Notes: generated from the sequence alone by a model not told the origin. A stretch of 32,608 nt of DNA from Zetaproteobacteria bacterium (GCA_021545585.1 JAJRTF010000025.1:1-32608); one strand, 5' to 3'; positions 1 through 6,504 are shown, counted from the first letter of the stretch. Made by a program: numbers and translations.

Positions 1-215
1 AAGGCTGCGGCCCTGGCTGCGGCCCTGGCTGCGGCCCTGGCTGCGTCCCTGGCTGCGTCCAAGGCTGCGGCCCTGGCTGCGTCCCTGGCTGCGGCCCTGG
101 CTGCGTCCCAGGCTGCGGCCCTGGCTGCGGCCCTGGCTGCGGCCCTGGCTGCGTCCAAGGCTGCGGCCCTGGCTGCGGCCCTGGCTGCGGCCCTGGCTGC
201 GGCCCAGGCTGCGGC
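1..215. repeat. 12-bp tandem repeat, about 18 copies, coding
   Basis: The unit reads CTGGCTGCGGCC on the plus strand with variants ending GTCC or CCAAGG. It keeps the minus-strand frame of the gene starting at 560 and encodes four-residue Ala-rich blocks. Variation is concentrated at the fourth residue (R, W, L) and at one Ala/Asp position. The repeat runs to base 1, so its true length is unknown; such repeats can also collapse in assembly. Confidence 0.95.
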
Positions 216-560
216 CGATATTTCACCACGAGCAAAAGCACGCGCGGCTTCGATTGCCTTCCGGGGCCGATCATCGGCAGGGCAATCGCGCTCAAACAGA
301 TATAGCGATAACTCTGCAAAATCAGCAGCCATCAATCGAGCCACAACATCGCAGTTCTGTTCTGTTGCGCACAAACACCAGAGCATATCTTCGACGCCAT
401 TGGAATCGAGAACAGTCAACAGATTGATAGGCGCATCATGATCAAATGACGTTCCGCCCACATGGACAAGCAACTTCTTGTACCCGTCGGCGCAGGCGTC
501 TTGCTGTTTTAATAAATTCAGCGTCGTAGTCAGCACAACCTTTTCCGAAATATCAGACAT
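1..560 (-). CDS. Ala-rich tetrapeptide-repeat protein, 3' end beyond window
   Basis: The reading frame opens with ATG at 560 and stays open to the window edge, so 186 codons are visible and no stop is seen. The first ~115 residues look like a normal globular domain (start MSDISEKVVL; later LLVHVGGTSF and ERDCPADDRPRKAIEAARAF). The rest is a strict four-residue repeat of the type AAAR, AAAW, AAAL or DAAR, coded by a 12-bp tandem repeat and probably forming a long helix. Similar Ala/Arg-rich helical repeats occur in phage and immunity-like proteins (Imm5-like); that link is from memory and weak. Its start overlaps the stop of the AlpA-like gene by 8 bases (553-560), suggesting translational coupling in the early leftward operon. 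If the contig is circular, the frame would end about nine codons beyond the edge at TAG 32583-32581. Function unknown. Confidence 0.75.
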   Translation of the reverse strand, partial: MSDISEKVVLTTTLNLLKQQDACADGYKKLLVHVGGTSFDHDAPINLLTVLDSNGVEDMLWCLCATEQNCDVVARLMAADFAELSLYLFERDCPADDRPRKAIEAARAFARGEISAAAWAAARAAARAAARAAALDAARAAARAAARAAAWDAARAAARDAARAAALDAARDAARAAARAAARAAA

Positions 561-774
561 CAGACACCTCCTCGATAAACCGCCAGATGTCCTTCCCGCG
601 CCAGAATGTATTGCAGCCGATTTTTATCGGTTGCGGCGCGAATCCGGCCTTGACCCAGTCGAACCATGTGGATTTCCCCACATCGATGATTTCGACCACG
701 GTATTCACTTTGAACAATCCGTCATCGGGAAACACGCGGCGGCGCTCCAGCATTCGGGCGTTTATGCCCGCCAT
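553..774 (-). CDS. AlpA-family HTH regulator / excisionase-like protein
   Basis: A 73-residue protein whose C-terminal two thirds carry an AlpA/MerR-like winged HTH: VVEIIDVGKSTWFDWVKAG, then a basic PxPIKIG strand, a WRGKDIWRFI helix and an acidic end. AlpA-type proteins act as phage transcription activators or recombination directionality factors. The frame is open further upstream to 882, but that would overlap the preceding gene by about 50 bases, so ATG 774 was chosen. ATG 753 (MLERRRVFPDDG) is also plausible; no start has a strong Shine-Dalgarno. It lies between a hypothetical gene and the Ala-repeat gene in the leftward early operon. No integrase is visible to pair with it, so a transcriptional role is at least as likely as excision. 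Confidence 0.75.
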   Translation of the reverse strand: MAGINARMLERRRVFPDDGLFKVNTVVEIIDVGKSTWFDWVKAGFAPQPIKIGCNTFWRGKDIWRFIEEVSDV

Positions 775-832
775 GCCCGACGCTTTTTCTGCGCCTGCGC
801 AGAGGATTGCCGCATGACAACCACCGACCCCA

Positions 833-1057
833 TCACGCCACATCGTCCATCTGGACAGCGCACCATGCGGCATCCAAATCATCCAGCGCCCGCAAGCGCC
901 GTTTTATCGTTTTAATGTTATCAAGCGGAATAAAGCCCCGCGCCCGCGCCTCGGCCAAACCCGCCGCCGCGTCGCACCTGTCGCGCCTGATCCGCTCCAG
1001 CACCGCCCTCCGATCCGCCGCCGGCACAAAATCGGGAATTATCAACCTCAATGCCAT
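833..1057 (-). CDS. Hypothetical phage early protein (74 aa)
   Basis: Starts MALRLIIPDFVPAADRRAVL, followed by an Arg/Asp-rich helical middle and a short acidic C-terminus. The start at 1057 is chosen because AAGGGG lies 8-9 bases upstream; an in-frame ATG at 1078 would itself contain that site. No membrane segment or signal peptide is seen, and the family is not recognised. It is the first leftward gene after the divergent rightward gene at 1139, and it is followed by the AlpA-like gene about 60 bases downstream. It is probably co-transcribed with the early leftward genes. Confidence 0.6.
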   Translation of the reverse strand: MALRLIIPDFVPAADRRAVLERIRRDRCDAAAGLAEARARGFIPLDNIKTIKRRLRALDDLDAAWCAVQMDDVA

Positions 1058-1138
1058 ATCACCGCCCCTTTTTTGCAAAAAAACGCCCCCGCGCCTATGG
1101 TTTTGTCACCACAACAAGCCAAAAACACGGAGACGAAT

Positions 1139-1363
1139 ATGGAACCAACAACAACTGAACTTAAAAAAGCCATGGGCGCATTTTTTATTGCCTTTGGCGC
1201 ATCAATGCCAAAAGAGCTCGCAGAGCGCATCGCCAACGGACTCACTGAGATGGCTCCTCAGATGCGCCGCAACGGCGAACCCATTGTTGGTAAATTGTGT
1301 GAAGGCTTTGCGGACGCACTGCTTTCGCCGCACGCCACCACCGGAAAAATCGACATTCATTAG
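1139..1363 (+). CDS. Hypothetical small protein on the plus strand (74 aa)
   Basis: The protein starts MEPTTTELKKAMGAFF and continues as a helical, slightly acidic sequence (GASMPKELAERIANGLTEM). The ATG at 1139 has GGAG seven bases upstream, which decides the start over an in-frame ATG at 1073. Amino-acid composition looks natural, whereas the antisense frame over the same bases is Trp/Arg-rich and looks like a shadow. The gene is transcribed against its neighbours and meets the Mor-like ORF tail to tail; its TAG (1361-1363) nearly coincides with the TAA that ORF would use after a -1 shift. Family and function are not recognised. Confidence 0.55.
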   Translation: MEPTTTELKKAMGAFFIAFGASMPKELAERIANGLTEMAPQMRRNGEPIVGKLCEGFADALLSPHATTGKIDIH

Positions 1364-1484
1364 CAGTCATGCTGCCCTCCTTTGAGACATTGCCTGGATG
1401 TGCTCTCGATGCGTGTTTTGGGAGATAGATAAGATGCCCGCCCCAATCTCGGCGAATAGTCGCCCTCAGATCGCCGTCATTCAT
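1242..1484 (-). CDS. Mor-family-like transcription factor fragment
   Basis: The N-terminus MNDGDLRATIRRDWGGHLIY then LPK matches the WGG..IYxPK strand seen before the HTH in Mor/C-type phage activators. The start is well supported: ATGA overlap with the cro-like stop (1481-1484). After LPK the zero frame turns into an unlikely Trp/Arg-rich sequence, and no recognisable HTH follows. At the same place the bases C CCA AAA form a -1 slippery heptamer; reading on in -1 gives a natural continuation (TRIESTSRQ) to TAA 1360-1362, exactly where the opposing plus-strand gene ends. The gene may therefore be truncated, frameshifted, or decoded by frameshifting. Compare the intact relative at 24082-24354. 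Confidence 0.5.
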   Translation of the reverse strand: MNDGDLRATIRRDWGGHLIYLPKHASRAHPGNVSKEGSMTANECRFFRWWRAAKAVRPQSLHTIYQQWVRRCGASEEPSQ

Positions 1485-1678
1485 GCGGCCTCCGAATCAG
1501 GGACATCAAGCAGCGGCGTCGGATCAATGCCTTGTCGGACGCATGCCGCGATGACGCGGTCGGCAGCAGTGGGCGATAAAGGGTCACTCCAATTGTTAAT
1601 TGCTTGGTTTGTAATGCCAACCGATTGGGCGATTTTCGCCTTGCTGCCAAACAGGTTTATTACTTTTTGCATATCCAT
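1481..1678 (-). CDS. Cro/YdaS-like repressor
   Basis: A 65-residue HTH protein: MQKVINLFGSKAKIAQSVGI then TNQAINNW, followed by the PLSPTAADRVIAACVRQGID region typical of Cro/YdaS-type DNA-binding proteins of lambdoid prophages. It is divergent from the CI-like gene across an 81-bp operator region, the normal place of Cro. A GTG at 1687 is in frame, but ATG 1678 is preferred because a good -10 (TATAGT, minus strand 1691-1686) puts transcription start almost on this ATG. There is no Shine-Dalgarno, so the transcript is probably leaderless. The stop overlaps the next gene as ATGA. Confidence 0.85.
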   Translation of the reverse strand: MDMQKVINLFGSKAKIAQSVGITNQAINNWSDPLSPTAADRVIAACVRQGIDPTPLLDVPDSEAA

Positions 1679-1685
1679 GCGGCAC

Positions 1686-1759
1686 ACTATAAAGAACTAT
1701 TTACGGAAAGTAACCAACTTTTTACTTGTTGCAGTATCTATAAACAATAGTTTACAGTC
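1686..1759. promoter_or_regulatory. cI/cro divergent promoter and operator region
   Basis: Three inverted repeats share TTAC/GTAA half sites: TTAC...GTAA at 1701-1713, AAGTAA...TTACTT at 1708-1727, and TAAAC-AATA-GTTTA at 1741-1754. They overlap each other or the promoter boxes and are the likely CI/Cro operators. The leftward -10 is TATAGT (1691-1686). A rightward -10 candidate is TATAAA (1739-1744), without a convincing -35. Neither repressor gene has a Shine-Dalgarno between its -10 and ATG. Confidence 0.65.
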
Positions 1760-2374
1760 ATGAAGCAAGAAACAACCGGCGATAGAATAAAAAAAGAACG
1801 CTTGCGCCTTGGCATGAGCCAGCAGGATGTCGCTGATCTGGCTGGAATCAATAAAATGACGATATCAAGCCTGGAGCGCGGAAGAACAGTTAATCCATCA
1901 GCAGAAAATGTGAAACCCATTGCAATTGCAATAAGGGTGAACCCGGAATGGCTGACAACAGGTGAAGGTGACAAACATCAAAGATCACCCACACAGACAC
2001 GCATCAAGTCAGCACTGAAGGATGCGGATATAACCGTCATGGATTTGGTCGAAGCGTGTGGCGGTCGGCTGGCCCCTGAAACTGTCGAATTATGGTTATG
2101 TGGAACGCAGGAACCCACCGATGCAGAAATTGACATCATTGCCGCTCAACTGAGCCGCTCAACCGATTGGCTCAAGTCCGGAATGATGGTAGTGCAAGAA
2201 GGCGTGTCGGATCACATAGCGTACGACATTCACGGAGAAAGGTTGCAGGAAGCAAAAAACCCAAGAGAAAAAGCAGTCCTGGAAAGCTTTCGAAAACTCA
2301 CCCGTGAACAGCAAGATGCATATCAAACAATACTTGATGCGGTTGATCAATCAAAGGTAGCCAGGGGGAAATAA
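1760..2374 (+). CDS. CI-like repressor with two HTH-like modules and no S24 peptidase
   Basis: Residues 8-70 form a classical XRE HTH (RIKKERLRLGMSQQDVADLA, then INKMTISSLERGR) ending in the phage-repressor signature PEWLTTGEG. Residues 79-145 look like a second, diverged copy (TRIKSALKDADITVMDLVEA), ending STDWLKSGMM. The last ~55 residues are charged helix. There is no Ser/Lys peptidase domain, so RecA-stimulated self-cleavage is not expected and induction must work differently, for example through an antirepressor. The gene is divergent from cro, has no Shine-Dalgarno and may be leaderless. It is followed immediately (TAA then ATG) by the HsdR-N-like gene, forming a two-gene lysogeny operon. 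Confidence 0.85.
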   Translation: MKQETTGDRIKKERLRLGMSQQDVADLAGINKMTISSLERGRTVNPSAENVKPIAIAIRVNPEWLTTGEGDKHQRSPTQTRIKSALKDADITVMDLVEACGGRLAPETVELWLCGTQEPTDAEIDIIAAQLSRSTDWLKSGMMVVQEGVSDHIAYDIHGERLQEAKNPREKAVLESFRKLTREQQDAYQTILDAVDQSKVARGK

Positions 2375-3070
2375 ATGGCGAAATATATAAAATATAAAGC
2401 AGTGGTTGAACGCATCAGCGCGGGCATAAAGCAGGCGCAGAAAATAGCCCAAATTGCCATAGACAGGGAAATGAACGAGGCACAAACCACAGATGTGGTT
2501 GAAGATGTGCTTGAGAAGATGCTCAACTTTGACCGGTTTGAAGATCGCAAACCGCAATTCAACATCGATGGAAAAAGCAAAAACATCATTGATATATTGC
2601 TGGAATTAGGTGATGGCATTCGCATCCCCATTGAAATAAAACAGGCAACATTGAAATTGAACGATAAACACGCCGGGCAACTTGAGGATTATGCCAAACT
2701 TCTTGGCGCAGAGTTCGGCATCTTAACAAACGGCGTGGAATGGAAAATAATCCAATATTCGGCCAGTGATGGTGATGTGATGGTCTCTGAGTTTAATTTA
2801 ATTCAAGACAAACATTCGGCCATAGCAGATGCGATTTATGTATTCAGTAAAGAGGCTATCAAAGGCGGGCATACCCATAAACAAGCCGAATTATCTGCAT
2901 TCTTGCAGGCTGGAAACATTGCCGACACCATGGCTTCAAAGCGAGTACTCTCTGCTATACGTCTGGAAATGCATGACAGGCATAAAGTATACCTTGATGA
3001 AGATGACATCAGAAACGTTCTCATTGGTGAAGTAATCAGAGCGTCATTGTTATCCCCAACCCAAAAATGA
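2375..3070 (+). CDS. Stand-alone HsdR N-terminal-type nuclease-domain protein
   Basis: A 231-residue protein with a PD-(D/E)xK core as in HsdR_N domains: D73 in IIDILLEL, then E87-x-K89 in IPIEIKQATL, and the Q102xxxY106 motif (GQLEDYAKLL) typical of type I restriction and RecB-like nucleases. A strand GILTNGVEWKIIQ follows. No helicase motor is attached and no HsdM/HsdS is nearby, so this is not a type I restriction system. The start abuts the cI stop, with AGGGGG upstream, so it is expressed from the prophage with the repressor. That context suggests superinfection exclusion or another lysogen-protective role; this is inference. Its 3' end overlaps the converging lipoprotein gene by 35 bases. 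Confidence 0.8.
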   Translation: MAKYIKYKAVVERISAGIKQAQKIAQIAIDREMNEAQTTDVVEDVLEKMLNFDRFEDRKPQFNIDGKSKNIIDILLELGDGIRIPIEIKQATLKLNDKHAGQLEDYAKLLGAEFGILTNGVEWKIIQYSASDGDVMVSEFNLIQDKHSAIADAIYVFSKEAIKGGHTHKQAELSAFLQAGNIADTMASKRVLSAIRLEMHDRHKVYLDEDDIRNVLIGEVIRASLLSPTQK

Positions 3071-3434
3071 ACACCGCCCCTTGGCCAACCAGCCCCGAGC
3101 AGATCAATCCGGATATGCTGGATGATATTGCGGCGGCCGTGGCGGCACCGGCGCGGATGCCGGTTTTGGCGACGTCGGCGATGATCTTCTGGCCCTGGAA
3201 TGCTTTGACAGACAACTCATGCAGATGCCCCTTGAATGAACCGTCCGGCTTTATGCTTACATCAGCTGTGATTTCTCCGATTTCTTTGCCGTTGCGGATC
3301 TCCCACGAACAGCATTGCTTAGCGCCATTTCTGTCAACATAAAGCTGAACCTTCATTGTCGAGTTGCCGGCGTAGTTCAGCGATGCGCAACCGCTCATGG
3401 CGGCCAGTGTTAATGCTATTATCAGTCGTTTCAT
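3036..3434 (-). CDS. Prophage lipoprotein of the lysis cassette
   Basis: The protein begins MKRLIIALTLAAMSGCASLN, a clear lipoprotein signal with lipobox MSGC, so Cys16 should be lipidated after cleavage. The mature part has a small beta domain (KVQLYVDRNGAKQCCSWEIR) and then an Ala/Gly-rich hydrophobic C-terminus (ISSSISGLICSGLVGQGAVF) that could insert in membrane. It overlaps the upstream membrane-protein gene by ATGA (3431-3434). It is last in the lysis operon, where spanin outer-membrane subunits or other late lipoproteins usually sit. It is longer than Rz1, so a spanin role is only possible. It converges with and overlaps the HsdR-N-like gene. Confidence 0.75.
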   Translation of the reverse strand: MKRLIIALTLAAMSGCASLNYAGNSTMKVQLYVDRNGAKQCCSWEIRNGKEIGEITADVSIKPDGSFKGHLHELSVKAFQGQKIIADVAKTGIRAGAATAAAISSSISGLICSGLVGQGAVFIFGLGITMTL

Positions 3435-3637
3435 ATGTTAGCCCTCGTTTTTGTCCACATCGTCACCACGCCGAATGCCAGCGCCAGGGTGGATGTGGCA
3501 TACACCGTCTGTTCGGTGGTCGGATTATCCAGCGCGAAAAACCATTCCTGCGTGCGCCAACCGATCACGCACGCATAGGCCAGCAGCGCCACGGCCACTA
3601 ATCGGAAATGGCGGATAAACTCAAGGGCTGTCATCAC
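3431..3637 (-). CDS. Small two-TM membrane protein, holin candidate
   Basis: A 68-residue protein with a short charged N-terminus, a hydrophobic segment around LVAVALLAYACVIGW (residues 13-27), a polar loop with Asp/Glu, a second hydrophobic segment TVYATSTLALAFGVVTMW and a basic tail. The size and two-TM layout fit a class II holin or a general phage membrane protein. It sits among lysis genes: its start overlaps the nuclease gene by 17 bases and its stop overlaps the lipoprotein start by ATGA. No catalytic residues are evident. Holin is the best guess from context, but another small membrane ORF (4079-4192) competes for that role. Confidence 0.7.
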   Translation of the reverse strand: MMTALEFIRHFRLVAVALLAYACVIGWRTQEWFFALDNPTTEQTVYATSTLALAFGVVTMWTKTRANI

Positions 3638-4082
3638 ACCATGCCCGGTTGCGCTTGCCGCCGAAATACGGGCGGGCGTGGCTGTGCGTCAGCATCCAGT
3701 GCGCCACGGGTTCGCCGTCGGCAAACAAGTCAGCCAGCAAGCGACCGGCATATTTACCATTCTCTACATTTTTCACGATAACAGACCTACTTTTCAAGAA
3801 TACTTTCAGCGCATCTTTTGCTTGATAGCCGAGACTTTTCTCGCACGCCGATTTAGTACGAATTTCTGGTGTATCAATACCACGAATACGAATAGAGCCG
3901 TTGTAATGAATGTTGGGGAATACTGTGACATCCGTGTGTGTGAGCGTATCGCCATCATAAACCTCGTATGAATTCACAGAATATTCATTAGCGAAAGCAT
4001 TGTTTGCCACGGCCACAATTGTTATCAACATGATGAACGCAATCACGAAGAACAGTCTTACTTCAAACAAATCCAGCTTCAC
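3621..4082 (-). CDS. Exported or membrane-anchored SNase-like thermonuclease
   Basis: After an N-terminal hydrophobic segment (FFVIAFIMLITIVAVANNAF, with an AFA-like cleavage site), the protein has a staphylococcal-nuclease fold. Visible motifs are YEVYDGDTL, RIRGIDTPEI and GRLLADLF, which hold the Asp and Arg residues used for Ca2+ and phosphate binding in this family. GTG 4082 was chosen because CAGGGG lies about 7 bases upstream and it overlaps the preceding stop as GTGA. An in-frame GTG at 4115 has no ribosome site and lies inside the previous ORF. A periplasmic or membrane-bound nuclease in a lysis operon could degrade host DNA at lysis or incoming DNA of competitors; the latter is inference. 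Confidence 0.85.
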   Translation of the reverse strand: MKLDLFEVRLFFVIAFIMLITIVAVANNAFANEYSVNSYEVYDGDTLTHTDVTVFPNIHYNGSIRIRGIDTPEIRTKSACEKSLGYQAKDALKVFLKSRSVIVKNVENGKYAGRLLADLFADGEPVAHWMLTHSHARPYFGGKRNRAWCDDSP

Positions 4083-4192
4083 AACATACCCCTGAAAAAT
4101 AAACTTATGAGCCACGAACTGATGATATACAGCATATAGCCCCCCGCGATTATCCCAGTGAGAGTCGCGGCTATTCCAATTAGCGTCTTCAT
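4079..4192 (-). CDS. 37-aa single-TM membrane peptide
   Basis: A short ORF: MKTLIGIAATLTGIIAGGYM, then LYIISSWLISLFFRGML. It is almost entirely hydrophobic with one Lys at the N-terminus and one Arg near the end. It overlaps the endolysin stop by ATGA (4189-4192), and its own stop overlaps the nuclease GTG start (4079-4082). Both neighbours are thus translationally coupled through it, which strongly supports that it is real. Size and position immediately after the endolysin suggest a pinholin- or holin-like peptide, but nothing in the sequence proves this. Confidence 0.7.
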   Translation of the reverse strand: MKTLIGIAATLTGIIAGGYMLYIISSWLISLFFRGML

Positions 4193-4557
4193 GTCACCAA
4201 CTGATAGTGCGGGCCATCGTAAAACGATTTGAAAGTTCCGCCCCATTTAATTTTGATACCCATATCATCTGCTGTCTGCTGTACGAATGCTGCAAACACG
4301 TTGAACCTTTCAATATCAGACCAATCTATCGGATATGGCGCTACGTCAACTGCAATGGACGGCAAGGAGTTATGCTTACTGTTCGGCCAGTCAACGTTGC
4401 TGAACCCTTTTACCTTCGCGCTGTGTTGCTCTGATGCTGTCCTGTGACCGCAAAGGATGGCGCAGTCATGGTGTTTAATAACTTCATTGAATAATCGCTG
4501 CAAATCATGATGACATGTTGCGAGCCTGTCTTTACTTTTGCGGCTGAATTTTGCCAT
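4189..4557 (-). CDS. Endolysin, M15-family peptidase
   Basis: A 122-residue zinc peptidase of the M15 (VanY / L-Ala-D-Glu or D-Ala-D-Ala peptidase) type that should cleave peptidoglycan cross-links or stem peptides. The metal-site motifs are visible: GHRTASEQ early, SKHNSLPSIAVDVAPY (the SxHxxxxAxD pattern giving His and Asp ligands), and GPHYQL near the C-terminus giving the last His. Length fits a single-domain phage lysin with no wall-binding domain. There is no signal peptide, so it needs a holin. GGGGG lies about 6 bases upstream of ATG 4557. It heads the lysis cassette. Confidence 0.9.
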   Translation of the reverse strand: MAKFSRKSKDRLATCHHDLQRLFNEVIKHHDCAILCGHRTASEQHSAKVKGFSNVDWPNSKHNSLPSIAVDVAPYPIDWSDIERFNVFAAFVQQTADDMGIKIKWGGTFKSFYDGPHYQLVT

Positions 4558-4593
4558 CCATATCCCCCTTGAAAAAAGCCCTGTCGAAATAAC

Positions 4594-5313
4594 TCATCCT
4601 TTGCCGCCTCCATAATGCGCCATTGCATATAGCCCTCCAGCGATAATGCCGACCGATGCAACAAGCTTCGCAACCATGAACACCGCCCTGCTGATTGTAC
4701 CCATGCCTTCGATTGCATTCTTCAAATCAATCACGGGGTTTTTAATCGAGGCGAGTTCTGCAAAAAACCTGTCGTGTTCTGCTTTATCGCCAATCTCATG
4801 TTTATCTTTCCATTCTGTAAATCTGGATATTTGATCTGAGAGCAGAATATGATTCTCGTTTACATCGTTCGTAATCGACTCAATCGCACTATGCAGTTTA
4901 TCAAATGATTCGCGTTCGCGTTCTTCGTGAATACGTATTGCGCGTGAAATATCGCTGCGCCGTTCATCTCCGGGATATTCCATCAGAAATCCCCATTTTA
5001 ACGGATCAATAACGGCAGGCATGGGTATTTCCCAGTGTTTTGCATACCCCGCGCCCACCGCATCAAATTTGGCTGTATAATAAACGGCATGCGCCAGCGC
5101 CGCCGTGCTGCTAATCGCGCCCTGATATTTACCGTTTGAGCCGGGCACATACACCAGTGTAACAGGCCATGTTTCACCCGCCACGGGCACGTCGTTGGCA
5201 TCCACGATGGTGCATGTAACGGCTGCATTATTGATATATGACCCATCTGCCGATTTTTTAAGCCAATCAACTTCAAGCAGGTTGTCGCTGCCGACATATA
5301 ATACATTGTTCAT
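4594..5313 (-). CDS. Late phage protein: beta domain fused to coiled-coil/TM tail
   Basis: A 239-residue protein with two unlike halves. Residues 1-~110 (MNNVLYVGSDNLLEVDWLKK...) look like an Ig-like beta domain of phage fibre or baseplate accessory proteins. Residues ~120-200 are charged coiled coil (RIHEERERESFDKLHSAIES), followed by a single membrane segment (VFMVAKLVASVGIIAGGLYAM) and a Gly/Lys tail. The second half resembles XhlA/holin-like membrane-anchored coiled coils. ATG 5313 overlaps the upstream stop as ATGA and follows GGGTGGTG, so it is preferred over an in-frame start at 5361. It lies between fibre and lysis genes, so a structural-lysis fusion is plausible. Function is unproven. 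Confidence 0.65.
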   Translation of the reverse strand: MNNVLYVGSDNLLEVDWLKKSADGSYINNAAVTCTIVDANDVPVAGETWPVTLVYVPGSNGKYQGAISSTAALAHAVYYTAKFDAVGAGYAKHWEIPMPAVIDPLKWGFLMEYPGDERRSDISRAIRIHEERERESFDKLHSAIESITNDVNENHILLSDQISRFTEWKDKHEIGDKAEHDRFFAELASIKNPVIDLKNAIEGMGTISRAVFMVAKLVASVGIIAGGLYAMAHYGGGKG

Positions 5314-6491
5314 ATCACCACCCTTGTCACCGTTATCGTTGCCTGTATGGCCGGCAGACATGATACAACAGCATCCAGGGCCGGTTGTGCTGACGCATTC
5401 GCATCAATGGCCGTATGAGATACGCGTATTGACCCGTCCAGAGCCGGTTGCGCTGTTATTGTTGCATCAACTGCAATCAACGATAGACCTGCAGACTGTG
5501 TTGACAGCCCGCCAAATCCGATGCTGCCACTGCCTGTCTGGTCGTAGGCTGAGAATGTTCCCCTGCCCGATGTGGACAGCCCACCAAACCCGATGCCGCC
5601 ACTGCCGGCCCGGTTGTACGGGGTGAACGAACCGCTGGCGCTGCTGCTTAAGCCTCCGATTGTGGCGCTGGCTGTACCCGTTTCGCTTTGAATCGGCATG
5701 AATGTGCCCTGTCCGATTTCCAACAATCCACCGAATACAATGCTTGCCGTGCCGGTGATGCTGTAGGGCGCATAGCTGCCACTGGCGGCTGTGCTTAATC
5801 CGCCCAGCGTGGCCGCTGCCGATCCGGTCCGGCTATAAGCTGCAAACGTGCCCGCCGATGACGATGCCAGCCCACCGAGCTGAACCGTGGCCGAACCCGA
5901 TAGGCCGGGCATAAAGAATGTGCCGGATGCTGTGGTGGACAGGCCGCCAATCGTGCCAGCCGCCTGTCCTGATCTGGCATAGGGTGCATAGGTCCCGGTG
6001 GCACGGTCTCCCAGCCCACCAATCTGAACGGTGTCTGCACCGGTCCGGCTATAAGCTGCAAACGTGCCCGCCGATGACGATGCCAGCCCACCGAGCTGAT
6101 CTGTGGCCGAACCCGATAGGCTGTAGGACAGGAATGTGCCCGCTGCCGATGTCGATAGCCCGCCAATTGAATCGCTGGCTTGCCCCGTTCGACTATAAGC
6201 TGCAAACGTGCCCGTACCGGCTTCAGATAGCCCTCCGATTTGAATCGTGCCAAAGCCTGCTCGGACATGGGACGCATACGTTCCCGCTGCGGCGGTGGAT
6301 AATCCGCCGATTTGAATCGTGGCTATCCCCGTGCGGTTGTGCGGTGCATAAGTGCCGGTTGCCACCGATGCCAGACCACCGATGGCAATAATCGCAACAC
6401 CTGTGATGGCGGCAATGCCGCCGGCTACGGAGTGGTCGGCAGCCCGCCATCCGCCTCCGGTCTGCGATATCTTTTTGGCGTACCAGGCCAT
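5310..6491 (-). CDS. Tail-associated repeat protein, thirteen 24-residue repeats
   Basis: After a short leader (MAWYAKKISQTGGGW) the protein consists of twelve full repeats and one partial repeat of 24 residues (one is 25), residues ~32-343. The core is IGGLSTxAxGTFxAYSRTG, with GGL and GT(F/Y) nearly invariant. The C-terminus (~344-393) holds a second, shorter duplication with AQPALD. The regular beta-turn pattern suggests a fibrous beta-solenoid or stalk. It lies among fibre genes, and its stop overlaps the next gene by ATGA. Two repeat units are almost identical at the DNA level, indicating recent duplication or gene conversion. The family is not firmly known; a fibre or decoration role is inferred. 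Confidence 0.75.
   Translation of the reverse strand: MAWYAKKISQTGGGWRAADHSVAGGIAAITGVAIIAIGGLASVATGTYAPHNRTGIATIQIGGLSTAAAGTYASHVRAGFGTIQIGGLSEAGTGTFAAYSRTGQASDSIGGLSTSAAGTFLSYSLSGSATDQLGGLASSSAGTFAAYSRTGADTVQIGGLGDRATGTYAPYARSGQAAGTIGGLSTTASGTFFMPGLSGSATVQLGGLASSSAGTFAAYSRTGSAAATLGGLSTAASGSYAPYSITGTASIVFGGLLEIGQGTFMPIQSETGTASATIGGLSSSASGSFTPYNRAGSGGIGFGGLSTSGRGTFSAYDQTGSGSIGFGGLSTQSAGLSLIAVDATITAQPALDGSIRVSHTAIDANASAQPALDAVVSCLPAIQATITVTRVVI
5463..6398. repeat. 72-bp coding tandem repeat, 13 units
   Basis: The units encode the IGGLS...GTF blocks. Units around 5826-5900 and 6042-6116 are nearly identical in DNA over about 70 bases, while other units differ by many third-position changes. 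This mix of old and recent units shows continuing expansion or conversion. Confidence 0.9.
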
Positions 6492-6504
6492 TAGATGAGA
6501 CCCG

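Noticed and set aside
2375-3070. Part of a type I restriction-modification system
   Set aside because: Only the HsdR N-terminal type domain exists; no helicase motor, HsdM or HsdS is near.
5826-6116. Insertion or duplication of a mobile element in the repeat gene
   Set aside because: The near-identical stretches are two units of the in-frame 72-bp coding repeat, best explained by unequal recombination or conversion.
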